DNA of 64,000 nucleotides from positions 1,126,720-1,190,719 of the forward strand of contig NC_023757.2 of the NCBI RefSeq assembly GCF_000499845.2. The letters are read 5' to 3'. The position numbers were made by a program, and so were the translations under genes. Position 1 is the stretch's first letter; each line of letters begins with the position of its first letter. Origin of the DNA: Phaseolus vulgaris (lineage: Eukaryota > Streptophyta > Magnoliopsida > Fabales > Fabaceae). Shown here piece by piece: positions 24,745 through 36,649 of this stretch. Under the pieces are notes generated by a model, which was given only the letters and a program-made list of their open reading frames with translations, was not told the origin of the DNA and made no database searches.

Positions 24745-24960
24745 AACAAATTTCATAATATATGTGGATACAAACCTCATCTTATAAGTCAGTTTTATGA
24801 GATTGAGTTAGATTTAAACTCCACGTATTAGAGTCATTGGTTATTAGATTCAATGATTGGTTATTAAATTTATCAGGTCACTATCAGTAACCGAATATTA
24901 GTGAGTGGTATAAGTCGTACTACCCCTGTGAGAGTACACGTATCAACAGAGGTAGTTGGA
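24745..24960 (+). mobile_element. Degenerate TRIM-related copy
   Basis: Keeps CAAACCTCATCTTATAAGTC, TTTTATGAGATTGAGTTAG and TTAGAGTCATTGG, matching the LTR plus primer-site order of the TRIM at 6234. LTR borders are lost. It lies about 400 bp upstream of the XLG coding start, so it may sit in its promoter. Confidence 0.5.
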
Positions 24961-25186
24961 ATAACACGGTAGTTTGAAGCAGTCTGAGTCAGCATGCATT
25001 TTCCTCGAATTGTTAGGAACACGTCCACTGCTTACTAAACCATAATTTTGTCACTATTTTCACTTGGGTCAACCTTAGTTTCTTCACTTCTCACTTCTCC
25101 TTCCTTCCAATTCCACCATTCTCTCTCCTGCTTCCAATTTTCCTTCTCTTCTCTTTCCAAAACAACACCCTCCTTCCATTCCACAC

Positions 25187-25362
25187 ATGTTCTGAGGCCT
25201 TATTTCTGTGTTTTTCCTTCATTGGGTGCTCATATTTCCCTCCTTTGAAAATGGGCTTTCCCCAAAAAGGATTCTTTTGAGAAGAGTTTGTGAGTGCTGC
25301 TGTGCTATATTTTCTTTGGGTTTGGCCTCAATTGGGACTGCATGAAATGGCTTCTCTTCTGA
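25187..25362 (+). promoter_or_regulatory. XLG 5' leader with three upstream ORFs
   Basis: After a CT-rich leader (about 25075-25180) come three upstream ATGs: 25187-25195 (2 codons plus stop), 25251-25280 (9 codons plus stop) and 25342-25362 (6 codons plus stop). The last overlaps the XLG start at 25347 in another frame. If the transcript starts upstream of them, they would lower main-frame initiation. The transcript start is not known from sequence. Confidence 0.5.
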
Positions 25363-28300
25363 GAAAGCTAATGCCTTCTTCTGTGCCTGTTGCTGCCGTG
25401 GATACTGAAGACAGCATAAGCAGCAGCTATGAGTACTCCATTGCTATGCTGTATAATGGCCCTCCTCTCTGTCACTCCATTCCTGAAATCCCTGCTTTCA
25501 AAATTGACCAAATCCCAGTTGCAACCATTGCTGCTCTCTCTCATGATGACTTCTCTGTCCCAGTAATCCAACCTCTTGGCAAAAGCCTTTACAAGAGGAA
25601 GCAGAACCTTTGTTCAGCAGATTCTGCTGTCCCTTCAAGCTTGGATTCTGGTGCAAATGACTCACCAACACTATTGTCTGGTACTGATGGGGATGACATG
25701 CATGAGAGTTTGGAGTCTTTGAAAGTGCCCGGTGATAAAGATGGTGCCTTTCTTAACACCACAGAATCAGGTTCAGGTTCAGGTTCAACCTCTTTTTCTG
25801 CCACCTCTGATGGGATTTGTTCTCTGGGAGAAGCAGAGCAAACAACAAGTCCGAAGCATGTGAGGCGTGTTTCTGCAGTGACCTTCTGTGATCCTGAGTC
25901 AAACTACATGTTGGAGAGTGAAAGTGATGAGTTTGGTGATTCTCAGGTTGAGAGTGCTCCTGTGATGGAATGTGCAGTGAGACCTGGGAAGAAGGGTTCT
26001 TGCTATAAGTGCCTCAAGGGGAACCGATTCACACCGAAGGAGGTTTGCATTGTCTGCAATGCAAAGTACTGTCGCAGCTGTGTGGTGAGAGCCATGGGGT
26101 CCATGCCACAGGGAAGAAAATGTGTGACTTGCATTGGATACAGAATTGATGAGAGCAAGAGGAGGAAACTGGGGAAATCTTCGTGGATTATGAAACAGTT
26201 GCTGTCTGAGTTTATTGTGGCTCAAGTCATGGATAATGAGAAGTCTTGTGAAGAAAATCAAATACCACCAGAGCTTGTTTTTGTCAACTCGCAACCTCTG
26301 AATCGGGAACAGCTTTTGTTGCTGCTAAACTGTCGAAATCCCCCAAAACAACTTAAACCAGGATCCTATTGGTATGATAAAGCATCAGGACTTTGGGGAA
26401 AGGTGAAAACTTAATCTCAACAAATACTTACTTTAATTCAATCTGTTTAGGTCGTTCCTATGGGTGAAAACTTTATTAAGCTCATGTTCAATAAGCTCTT
26501 ATTATTATCTGAAAGGTTATGTCTTAAATTTGACCATAAAACTTAATGACAAACTGAATTGAAGTTATTTTGGTAAAATTCATGAAGAAGCTTAGCAAAT
26601 AAACCAAATAGAGCTTATAAACGTTTTTTGTGGAGATATCTCTAGAATTGGTTTTAAGTGCTATAAGACCAGCGAGGTTTACACTCACTTATATACTATG
26701 AAATGTTTTTATCTCTAGTCCATGTAGAATCTCCTCCAACAATGCCCTTCAATGTGATTTCATTTTACTTCCAAATTTAGTTCATGAATCTTTAAATCTT
26801 CAACCCTATTAAAGTTTTTAATCAAATGAAGTTCTAATCTATTGTATTGATTGACTATACAGGAAGGTCGACCACCCAGTGAGGTTATCAGTCCTCAGCT
26901 GGATGTGGGGGGTCGCTTGAACAAGCATGCAAGCAATGGAGACACAAATGTGATTATAAATGATCGTCTGATTACAAAAAAAGAGCTATTTGTACTGAAG
27001 GTTGTTGTCTTGAACATTATCATATTTTATTGCTTACACATATTTTTGAGAATGTTAATCAAACTTTTGTGCTTCATTGATTGTTGCAGTTGGCTAGAGT
27101 GCCATGTGAGGGAACACCAAACTTTTGGGTGAATGCTGATGGATCATACAGGGAAGAGGGACAGAGGAATGATAGGGGCTGTATATGGGAAAAGGTGATC
27201 AGTGTTGAGATGCATGTTTCATTTCATTGTTTGGCTTTTATAGCAATAACAGCTCACCAATATTTTTGGATTTCCCTTTTGCAGCGCAGAACAAGGTTGG
27301 CTTGTGCAATTCTGTTTTTGCCAGTTCCTTCTAGGTCTGCAACTCTTTCTTGTGAAGGTGAAACACCAAACAAAGACAGTCTTCCTCGGAAAATACTTCA
27401 CAAATTTCTACTTGTTGGTTCTGTCAATTCTGGTGCATCTACTATATTTAAACAGGTAGATTTCTCCTTGAGAAAACTCATTTTTTTGCTTTGATTCATG
27501 TACTCGTATGCATGGGGGCTTACTGAACTGGCAGAACGCGTGTAAATTTAGTGCGTTTGCTGTGATTTTAAATGCAGAGAGATAGTCCAATTCATTTACA
27601 GCTCTTGAATTTACCTTTTAGTATCAAAATATGGACTATGTGTGTCATATCAATATAGAGTTGTGGGTTACATTGCTAGTTTTCATGAGGTCCAGATAAC
27701 TTTTGAGTGCTTCATCTATACCTTCAAAATTTCTTGTTAAATTAAGTTGAAATTTTTCAAAGTTTGGAGTTTACATTCCTCTTCTGGCGTGTATGTGACT
27801 GCTGTTCGAATAATTCTTTATGCTTTTAATGAAAACCTTCATTTTGAGTGACACTAAAGACAGAATCTTTTATCTTAGGCCAAGCTTCTGTATAATGTGC
27901 CTTTCTCTGAAAATGAGCTCCAAAATATCAAGTTGGTGATCCAAAGCAACCTGTTTACCTACCTTGGTATACTGCTGGAGGGGCGTGCAAATTTTGAAAC
28001 AGAGAGTTTGTTGGAGAATAGAAGAAAAAGGCCTGTGGCTGAATCCACTTCATCAGGTAATTGTTTCTCCCTTCTATAAACTATTTCTATTTGGACTTTG
28101 GATGAAGTAGGGGATAACAATTTCTTGAACATTTTCCCTTGCCTAAATTTTCTAGATAGTGTAGACTGTTAAGCAAGTTGTCTTCCATAAAACCTTCCTT
28201 TAACAATGTTGAAAATAAGAGAAGAAGTATTGCCAACTTTGATATGATATCCCCCTTTTCTCAACTAGAAATGCTTAAGCTATTTATGTTTGGGTCTTAC

Positions 28301-30200
28301 AGATTGCAATAAATGCACGGCTTTCCTTGTTGTAAACTATGTAGTCTATCTGATTTTGTATTAGTAATTTAATACAGAACTATTCTTCAGACTTTCATTA
28401 TTTTCTAGACTTTATCAAGGGCCTATGTGCAATGTGATTTCAGTTCTAATAGAAATCTTTTCATCTTAGTTTTGTGCTTATGTTTTCACATTGGTCCTAA
28501 AAGATGGTAGACACTTGTTAATTAGATGATAGAAGAAGCTTGTCTGCTATTAGTTGGATTGGAGATTAGTGCTATGGAGTGAAGTCACTAATTTCAATTT
28601 GCAACAGGGAATATCAGCAGTGATGATGTTGAAACAACACCCTATTCCATTGGCCCACGTCTGAAAGCTTTCTCAGATTGGCTACTCAAATACATGGTCT
28701 CCGGTAACCTGGATGCAATATTTCCTGCTGCTATACGTGAATATGGACCACTTGTGGAAGGTGTGTGGAAGGATAAAGCCATTCAAGCAACGTATGAGCG
28801 GCGAAATGAACTAGAAATGCTACCTAGAAGTGCAAACTATTTTTTGGACCGTGTAAGTTGATACTTAGTTGTCCATCTGCTCATCTTCACATGAACATTA
28901 AAGATCATTCATTTAAATTCTCTAGTATTAATGAAGCTATATGATTATTTAGTTCAATTTTTACTCATATCCTCTATTCCCACCTGTTTCAACATGGAGT
29001 TTGGAACATTGATTAGTTGACACATAATGAGATGATGAAACTAGACAATAAATTTGCATAGTTGTCTTTCAATCCCTTTTGAATGCTATGTGTTTCAATG
29101 AGGTTCATGACTATCTAAATCAGTTAACTTGATTACTAGAGATTTTGTGAATTTAAGCAGTGGTGAAATTTTCTTGAAGTGATAAACTTTAGTTATAATG
29201 ATCTGATGAACAATTTATTGTCTCAGCTCACAGTAGATGAATAAATCATTTTGATTGTGAAGGTATTTGGTTATCAGTGAACACAAGGTTTTGATCAAAG
29301 TCTCATTATCTCTCACATGCAGGCTGTTGAAATTTCCAGGACAGACTATGAGCCATCTGATATGGACATCTTGTATGCAGAGGGCATATCATTATCCAAC
29401 AGCCTCACTTCAATGGAATTTTCTTTTCCCAGATTAAGCCGTGAAGACTCTTTGTGTCTTGAGTATCAACATGACTCTTCTCTCAGGTTCTCACCAACTT
29501 CATTAGGAATATAGTAACTAATACTTACATTATACATACACATTTAGCTATGCTACTTGTTTTAACTTGTTAGGTGATTTCTTACCCCACTTTATGTTCC
29601 ATTTACAGATACCAACTGATCAGATTACATCCTAAAAGCCTTGGAGCAAAGTGCAAGTGGTTGGAGATGTTTGAAGACACAGATGTTGTAATGTTCTCAG
29701 TTGCTTTATCTGACTATGATGAGTACATTACAGACAGTGAAGGGGTTTCTACCAACAAAATGTTGGTAGCCAAGGCTCTCTTTGAAAACATCATTGCACA
29801 TCCATCCTTCCATAACAAAAAATTTCTCCTAGTACTCACCAAATTTGATCTACTTGAGGAAAAGATTGAACACATTCCTCTAGCACAATGTGAATGGTTT
29901 AGTGATTTCAAACCATTTATCAGTCACAATATGAAGAAAGGTTGTGGCAATGGCAATAACCCTTTGTTAGCTCAATCTGCTTTTCAATACATTGCTATCA
30001 AGTTTAAGAGATTGTTCCATTCTCTCACTCACCGAATCCTCTTTGTTTCACTGGTTAATGGGTTGGAACCTGATACTGTTGATGAAGCTCTCAAAAATGG
30101 AAGGGAGGTTATGGAGTGGGAAAAATGGGACCCCTCTATTGTAACAGATCCAAAGTCTGAGATGACATCAACAAGCATTGAGGGGCCAAGTTACACATAA
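25347..30200 (+). CDS. Extra-large GTP-binding protein (XLG, XLG1-like)
   Basis: Plant-specific G-alpha-like protein, member of heterotrimeric G signalling with G-beta-gamma; XLGs act at the plasma membrane and in the nucleus. Exons 25347-26402, 26863-27000, 27090-27194, 27285-27455, 27879-28056, 28608-28852, 29323-29486 and 29609-30200 give 882 aa, the usual XLG size. Residues 1-215 are an acidic, Ser-rich N domain with the [13 protein letters not shown] block. Residues about 218-265 are the Cys-rich zinc-finger-like region ([22 protein letters not shown]), followed by basic SKRRKLGK. From about 470 comes the G-alpha-like domain: [16 protein letters not shown] (P-loop position), [47 protein letters not shown] (NKxD position). 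The GTP-contact motifs are degenerate. ATG 25347 is chosen from the family's [12 protein letters not shown] start; a GTG further upstream is only frame extension. Confidence 0.94.
26628..26745 (-). mobile_element. Solo TRIM LTR in XLG intron 1
   Basis: Reads GAGGTTTACACTCACTTATA, TACTATGAAATGTTTTTATC, TAGTCCATG and AGAATCTCCTCCAACA, the reverse complement of the TRIM LTR 5' half. No primer site or second LTR is present, so it is a solo or truncated LTR. Confidence 0.6.
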
Positions 30201-30919
30201 TGTTAATTTTCTCCAAAATATTTGTACAGAGAAACTTGTAAAGTGGTTTACAAGAGTTCATGGTTTTTCATCTGGGGATAAAAGTGATAACAAGTAAAAT
30301 TTTGACTAGATTCATTAGGTTGGACCCAAATTATTTATTTATGATCTTGTTCACTTGTATTATAGATGTACTTATACACCACGAAACTTAAAGGGGAAGA
30401 ACATTGGCCATTTTGTCATGTGTAATATGAAGTGAACATAATTTGTGTTCTATCTTTTTGTGAAGAGAAGAGAATTATTCATTTGTTTTCATCGAACCCT
30501 CAAAGTGGGTTAAAGTCCATTAACCAACCTAATAACAGGATTGTGAAAGAATAATACAAATTGAACTCTAAAAGAAATAAAAGCAGAAAAAAAAATATAT
30601 ATATAAAAAAATAGAAACAAACAGACTTCAACATTTACTTGATAACTTGATTTTGAATTTTTAAAATAAAAAAATATCTAATTTATATTGAATCAAATCT
30701 ATTAAATGGATTGTATTTAAAATTTAAAAATATGAATTTAAATTTAAAGTAATAAGAATTTGAATAATTATATATTGAACATGAAGATTTATATTTTTTT
30801 TCTCTAAATTGTGTATTTGAATCAATAATCGTAATAAAAAGCATTTGAATATTGCCAGTCAATCTATCTCATCCCATAATTCCTTTAATAATTGATATTT
30901 ATATCATTATTAAATGAAA

Positions 30920-30955
<36 letters not shown>

Positions 30956-31840
30956 TTAGATATTTTGATTTTATTTTATTTTTTTAAATTAAGACTAGGC
31001 CGTGAACTCTAGTTTTAGGTCTTGATTTTCTCTCTCTAAATTTTAAAGCAATTCGGTAAAATAAAAATTATGAATAAAGATTTAAAAATCTTGTTTCTCT
31101 AATCCAATGAGTTTTCATAAACAAATAAATTATTTTAGAAGTGTAAATGTTTTATTCACAAAAAGTTACTAACAAAACATTAAACACAATGAAATGATAA
31201 TCTTTCTTTTATTCTTATAATTTTTTTAATTAAAATTATTTTCACTCTTTTTCTGTTACAATATTTTTAAATTTAATTTTTTAAGCAAGACAATAAAGAC
31301 ATATATGATAATCTAGTTAAAAACAATATGAAAAAATCTTACTTATTTTTTCTTTATTTTCTTACACGAACAATTATATATTATTATGTTTTGCAGGGTT
31401 ATTTATTTGTTTGTTTCAAAATCCTAATAATACATGAGAAAGACAAATATGCACGATTTCATTATTTTTTTCTAGCATCAATAATTGAAATCACTTTGAT
31501 ATTATATTTACATATAATTTTCTTTATCTCTTATACATCCCAAATATATTCTTTCAGAACTAAAAAATGGATCTTCATAAATATTATAGTAAAATTATAT
31601 ACTCAAGGAGAACCCTTTTTTCTTGAAATGGTTAATAATTAATGATATGGTACAACTTTTAACTAGAGATTCTTGAATTTAGGGTTTCCATAAACACTTT
31701 TAGCATTGCAGCAAAAAAACCAGCTACTAGAGAAACCAGTTGTTCATTTGCACAACCACTCATTTCCATTACAAACTTCTATGAACTAAATCATATAGAA
31801 CATGAACAAAGAGACAACATTTTTTGAGCACAAAACAGAA
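30201..31840. other. XLG 3' flank and AT-rich spacer
   Basis: Contains a (TA)n microsatellite at 30921-30951. The open frame at about 31328-31642 is F/Y/I-rich by base composition and resembles no protein I know. Nothing else recognised. Confidence 0.45.
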
Positions 31841-31843
31841 TCA

Positions 31844-32059
31844 TCAGCATGGCACAAATCTATCCAAAAGCAGACACACTGTTTCCTCTGACATAGTAGT
31901 GTCTCTATGAACAGCCATGATCATCCCCTTCTGAAGAACCTCATTCTTCACTGCATGTTCATCTCCTTCTCCCTCTTTGCCTTTGGAAAAGAGGGTCTTG
32001 CAGGCTTTCTCTCTCAGCTTTGTCAGCTCCCCCTTCCACACCTCTACCATGGCAGACAT
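31844..32059 (-). CDS. Small plant protein, 71 aa, function unknown
   Basis: Single-exon frame of 71 codons starting MSAMVEVWKGELTKLREKAC and ending MSEETVCLLLDRFVPC. The N-terminal half is a basic amphipathic stretch with a conserved-looking EVW...LxKLxEK pattern, the middle is charged and variable, and the C terminus is a short hydrophobic/acidic motif. No signal peptide or membrane helix. A TATA box sits 113-120 bp above the ATG, and the flanking sequence looks like an ordinary promoter, which supports a real gene. An in-frame ATG at 32098 would add 13 residues. I do not recognise a named family; the 73-aa protein at 35150-35371 has a similar layout. Confidence 0.7.
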   Translation of the reverse strand: MSAMVEVWKGELTKLREKACKTLFSKGKEGEGDEHAVKNEVLQKGMIMAVHRDTTMSEETVCLLLDRFVPC

Positions 32060-32171
32060 TTTTCCCTCACCACTCACAGATAAAACTATGTAATGCAAGA
32101 ACTGATAAGCCCTTTAGCTCTCTTCAATTTGTGTTTAAAAATGGTAGATGATTGGAGCAAAACTGTTGATG

Positions 32172-32179
32172 TTTATATA
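32172..32179 (-). promoter_or_regulatory. TATA box of the 71-aa gene
   Basis: TATATAAA on the minus strand, 113 bp above the chosen ATG, in otherwise mixed sequence. Confidence 0.6.
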
Positions 32180-32459
32180 GAACTAGAGAGAAGAATGAGC
32201 CTGGAAGTTTCTTGAAAGAAGGTGTGAAAGTTGCATAAGAGATGTTTTGGCAGCTCTTGGATACAGTGGCAAATATCAATTGGATATGCTCTATTGTGGG
32301 ATATTCTTTGGAAGGTTTTTTGGCTGCTTGTTATTCATACATTACATTCCATGAATGGTGCATATTTCACTTCATAATTTTCTTACTTTGACTCGTGGAA
32401 TACTTCATAAAAAATTAGACCTAATTATTAATAATTATTTACAAAAATAAATTTAAGGA

Positions 32460-32735
32460 AGTATTATGAGGTGGACTTTAAGCCGAGAGTGACAGCTCAC
32501 GTGCGTGAGATAACATATTATGGGTGGTCCGATAACGACCCGATAGCGGGTGGCCTGATAAACCCAACAAATACTCGTTATGATAGACTTGAAATGACTT
32601 TGATACCATATTACGAAGTGGACTTTAAGCCTAACTTAATCCCATAAAATCGGCTCTCATGGTGTTGAAGTTTACACTCACTTATATACAATAGATTGTC
32701 TTCATCCCTAGTTGATGTGAGATCTCTAATAGGAT
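32460..32735 (-). mobile_element. TRIM copy, 3' LTR truncated
   Basis: On the minus strand: an LTR with CTCACATCAACTAGGG and GAGAGCCGATTTTATGGGA, ending at a primer site TGGTATCAAAGT (32597-32608). A short internal region with CCACCCGCTATCGGG follows, then the first bases of a second LTR. The internal CCCGCTATCGGG block is shared with the TRIM at 6234. Confidence 0.7.
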
Positions 32736-32769
32736 GAGAAATAAATATTCACACGGGTATTATCTAATT

Positions 32770-33822
32770 TTGTCTTGAAATTCATGAATTTTTTATACTA
32801 AATAAATTTGTATATGGATAATATTTAATTTTTTTATACCGGATATGAATATAAAAATAAGTGTATATATTACACATGGCTCTTTTGTTTCTATCCCGTT
32901 TAAAATTACTAAACAATAAAAAATCATTCTCACTATTATTTTTGGTTATTGGGTTAGTTTCGTTTGAAACATTTTTATTTTCACTACATAACTCTTTTCA
33001 ATCTCTCTATCAACCAAGTTTACTCATATATACCTAAAATATTTTTTCTCTCTTCACAACTATGATTACATATCATTTTTTTTAAGTGATTTAAATGATG
33101 TGTTGTATTTTAGGAAATACAAAATCTTAATTTGATCAAATTAAATCAATTTTAATATACACATTTTAATATTTTCATTTGTTAGTTTGATTTTTTTTTG
33201 TCAATGTCTCACTCTTAATTTGGAGTATTCAATAATGCAAACTTTTAGTTTGTTAGATAAACTAAAATTACTCTTTTGTTTAAATAATCTTTTTTTTTTC
33301 TTGCATGCGATTTTTCAGTTCTCTCTTAATGTTTATGCACCAATTTCACTCACTAAGTTATTGTTTTCTCAACACTAGCCGCAAAATAATGAATGTTATA
33401 GTTGTGATGGAATTTCAATAATATATAATTGTTTACTATTTAATATAGTTAGTTAGTTTTATAAAATTATTATTTAGTATTCTATTTTAAATTTTATATA
33501 AGTTTTTTTTTATATTTAACATTGAAGAAAAAAATATACGTGTCATTTTAACATTAAATTCTTGATATTAATATTTTTTTATAATTTTAATTTTATAAAT
33601 AAATATTATATTAATATTTAGAATAGTAGTTACATATTTACCTGTTACGAGATAGAGATAAGATCTCATCCCTACAAAAATCCTCATTAATTAAACATTT
33701 CAAAAATAAATTAAATTAAAGTATAGGTTACTCACTAAATTAATTTTTAGAATTATAGTAGCAAATAACCATTTTTTTTTAGGTTTTGTCGTGCTGCATT
33801 GGTCCAGAAATGAGTCAATAAT

Positions 33823-33877
<55 letters not shown>

Positions 33878-34490
33878 GTAACGTTGTGAGAACCACAAAA
33901 ATGGTTATGAAACAGACAACACAGTGGTCCTAATTTATACTATTTGATTCTCAGACCAAACGTGCTTTTACATGTTACAACCTTATAATTTCTTTCTTAG
34001 CACCTTCCACCTTCTTTCTTCAGTTTATATCTATGACAAAATTCTTACTCCTGTTTAAGTCATTTAAAAAATATTATATCTTATTTAAAAAACCCTTTTA
34101 GGTATAAAAGATCAATTTCTTAAAGAAAATACAAATACCATTTTGTAGTACTTTTGAATTAAAAGTTCATCATATATTAAAATTATATATTCACTTACCT
34201 TCTTTATTACTAAAATGTTTACCTATAAATTTCAAAATTATATTCACTTACCTTCTCAATTTCAAAATATTATTTATCTCTTATTCAATTTCTATCAATT
34301 TTGTTGTGAGATGAACACAATCTTACAATCATCTTTTAAAATAGTTCTTAAAGCTCTTTTAGTTCAAATCTCAAATTTTTAACATTATTTCTTTCTAATT
34401 CAATTTCAGTAAAACAACTACTATTTATTTTTAACACTCATCATCTTAACTCCAACTAGATAACTTTGTTTCACTAAAAACCACTACTAT
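32770..34490. other. AT-rich intergenic region with (TA)n at 33824-33871
   Basis: A pure TA run of about 48 bp is visible. Apart from that there is only AT-rich sequence, with an L/F-rich open frame at 33187-33378 that looks compositional. Confidence 0.5.
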
Positions 34491-34503
34491 TTATTGTTAA
34501 TAT

Positions 34504-34957
34504 CTATGTAGAATACGGATACGGACACATAAATACGTGTCCTACACATAAATACGTAGGACACGAGAACACAAATCTATATATTATATAATTTTTGAAT
34601 TATATAAATTAAAAATAAATATTTATTTGCAAAAGTGTGTTTTAGATTCTTTTGAGAGAAGAAAGATATTTTTCATGAATGATTAAAAAAAAATTGTTCC
34701 TTATTTTTATAATCATAATAAAAATTTATACAATAAATTTGAGTTTTTAAAAAATTATTGTATTTATACCTTTTAAAATTGTGTTAGAACTGTGTTAGAA
34801 TTTTAAAAAATCCAACAAATATATTTTGAATTGAACACTTCATCAATAAATATCCTACGAGTATTGACACCAATAAATGTCCTACGAGTATTGGCATACT
34901 CGGTGTCCTACAAGTACGGTGTGTTCGCCCATTTAAAAGAAGTGTCGGAATCTTATA
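34504..34957 (+). mobile_element. MITE-like element, copy D
   Basis: Starts CTATGTAGAATACGGATACGG and ends with the complement of TATAAGATTCCGACAC. Imperfect 9-bp duplication TGTTAATAT (34495-34503) and GGTTAATAT (34958-34966), 8 of 9 matching. The interior keeps TCCTTATTTTTATAATCATAA, GTTAGAACTGTGTTAGAATT and AATCCAACAAATAT. It lies just downstream of the 73-aa gene. Confidence 0.75.
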
Positions 34958-35149
34958 GGTTAATATATATGCATTAGAAAAGCAAGATACATATAGTTTA
35001 TTTATGTATATCACTTCTTCCGTTGAGAAAACTTGATGACAAGAAAAAAGGAACAAGAGATGAAATCAAACATGACTCAGATGAACACGTTGAAGCTAAA
35101 ACTAAGACCTCAAAAACACCAACCAAACACATGATTATTGTTTTATCCA

Positions 35150-35371
35150 TCAAGCACTGATGCAGTCCACAAGCATGGAGAGTGAAGCCTCGGAACACAT
35201 GAACCTAGGCGTTTGAACTTGCATGTGTTGGCTAGAAGGCACCACAGGCAACCCAGTTGAAGATCTCTTCTCCTTTTCTAGAATCCCCTTAGAAGGGTTT
35301 CTGCTAGCACCAGACAAAATGGTCTCACCCTTTTCCTTCAGCTTGCTCCACATGTCCCTTGGCTCAAACAT
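35150..35371 (-). CDS. Small plant protein, 73 aa, function unknown
   Basis: Single-exon frame from ATG 35371, starting MFEPRDMWSKLKEKGETI and ending RFMCSEASLSMLVDCISA. Like the 71-aa protein 3 kb downstream it has W followed by a Lys-rich amphipathic stretch, a variable Ser/Pro-rich middle, and a C terminus with SE-x(3)-hydrophobic-LxD-type spacing. No signal peptide or membrane helix. A TATA-like box at 35510-35518 lies 140 bp above the ATG. I think proteins with the MCSEASLSM ending exist in other plants, but cannot name a family. Confidence 0.72.
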   Translation of the reverse strand: MFEPRDMWSKLKEKGETILSGASRNPSKGILEKEKRSSTGLPVVPSSQHMQVQTPRFMCSEASLSMLVDCISA

Positions 35372-35509
35372 CTTCTCCTAAAGCCCTAAACAGATGATTG
35401 TTTGAAGGGTGATGAGAAAAATATAATATGTTTGGTTTAGATTAATCTTTTCTTGGTGGTGTTAGAAACTTTCCAAGTACAAATGATGATGATGAAGAAT
35501 GAGGTGAGG

Positions 35510-35518
35510 TTTTATATG
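35510..35518 (-). promoter_or_regulatory. TATA-like box of the 73-aa gene
   Basis: CATATAAAA on the minus strand, about 140 bp above the ATG at 35371. Confidence 0.45.
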
Positions 35519-35539
35519 CAGAAAGAGAAAGACGGTGAG

Positions 35540-36640
35540 TTGATGAAGAGATTTAGATAACCTTTTCTATCTATCTGTGTGCTTTTGTTTGGAAAAGATG
35601 AAGTTGAACTTATCTGAACTCTCTTTAAAATATTAAAAGATATACAAAAACAATGGACTCTGGAATTTTCTTTCTTCCTGCATAACCCAATCAGTATTCA
35701 CCTCCACTGTCTAAAGATACACTTCACATTTAATAAATTTATATTTTATTTTTTAATTTAAAATATTATTATATTATTATAAACTGTATCAAATGTATAT
35801 TTTTTACTGCTTATAGAGTCTGAAGAAACTTTTCCCTACATTATATACACCTCTTTCCTTTGATCTTGGAAAATTCAAATCAAGTTAAATAACTGGATTA
35901 AGTTTAACTTTACAAATTCGTTAACAAAATAAATTCAACTGATTTATGATTTATAAGACAGATTTGTATCTACTTATATTATAAAATATTTTTATATTTT
36001 ATCTCAAATTTTGATATTAAAGATAATGTAGAAATAAAGAGGTAGATTCCAAACTAATATATGGTATCTGTGCCCAAAACATTTTTTCTTACGAATTAAA
36101 AGCAGCTTTGGTTGCTGAAAAATCATATTAAAAAACTGTGTACAAATTGGATTTTATAATACTTCTTATCTCTTCCAAGTTTTTTAAGGAATTTTATTTG
36201 CTCTTATCAACATGGAGTTCAAAATAAGTGAGCTATTCATGGCGAAAGATTTCTTGAGGAAGTTGAGTTTGAAAGAGAGAAAAAACAGTGTTGTATATTG
36301 CTTGGAAGTGATGGAAGTACCTTTGGTTTGAATGTGATTAGTGACTAACTTTCTTGGAATTTGATAATAAGGTGAAGAAAATCCAAGGATTTAAATCTAA
36401 ATTTTAAATTTTTTTAACTCTAATATTTTTAGATGGAATAATGTGTATACTTATAAATTAGCAAATTTCACTTTTAAACATGACTAATGAAGATTGGTAG
36501 GATTTTATGTCCTGTTTCGTGTTAGTCTCGTGTTAGTCTCTGAATATCTAATTATTAATTTTCTGGATAATGGTTGAACCACCAACCATCTTGGTGGTTC
36601 GCATTTTATATTTAATTGTTATTGTCGATAAAAAAATAAA
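35540..36640. other. Intergenic, nothing recognised
   Basis: The promoter side of the 73-aa gene grades into AT-rich sequence. A short open stretch at about 36211-36310 has no recognisable product. Confidence 0.4.
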
Positions 36641-36649
36641 ATTCCTCAT

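Noticed and set aside
30921..30951. Regular short repeat considered as something other than a microsatellite
   Set aside because: It is a plain (TA)n run, as are 33824-33871 and 63615-63637. I also saw no spaced identical repeats of CRISPR type anywhere.
31328..31642. 104-codon frame rich in Phe, Tyr and Ile
   Set aside because: Composition follows the local AT bias. No domain, no promoter context, no splice signals of note.
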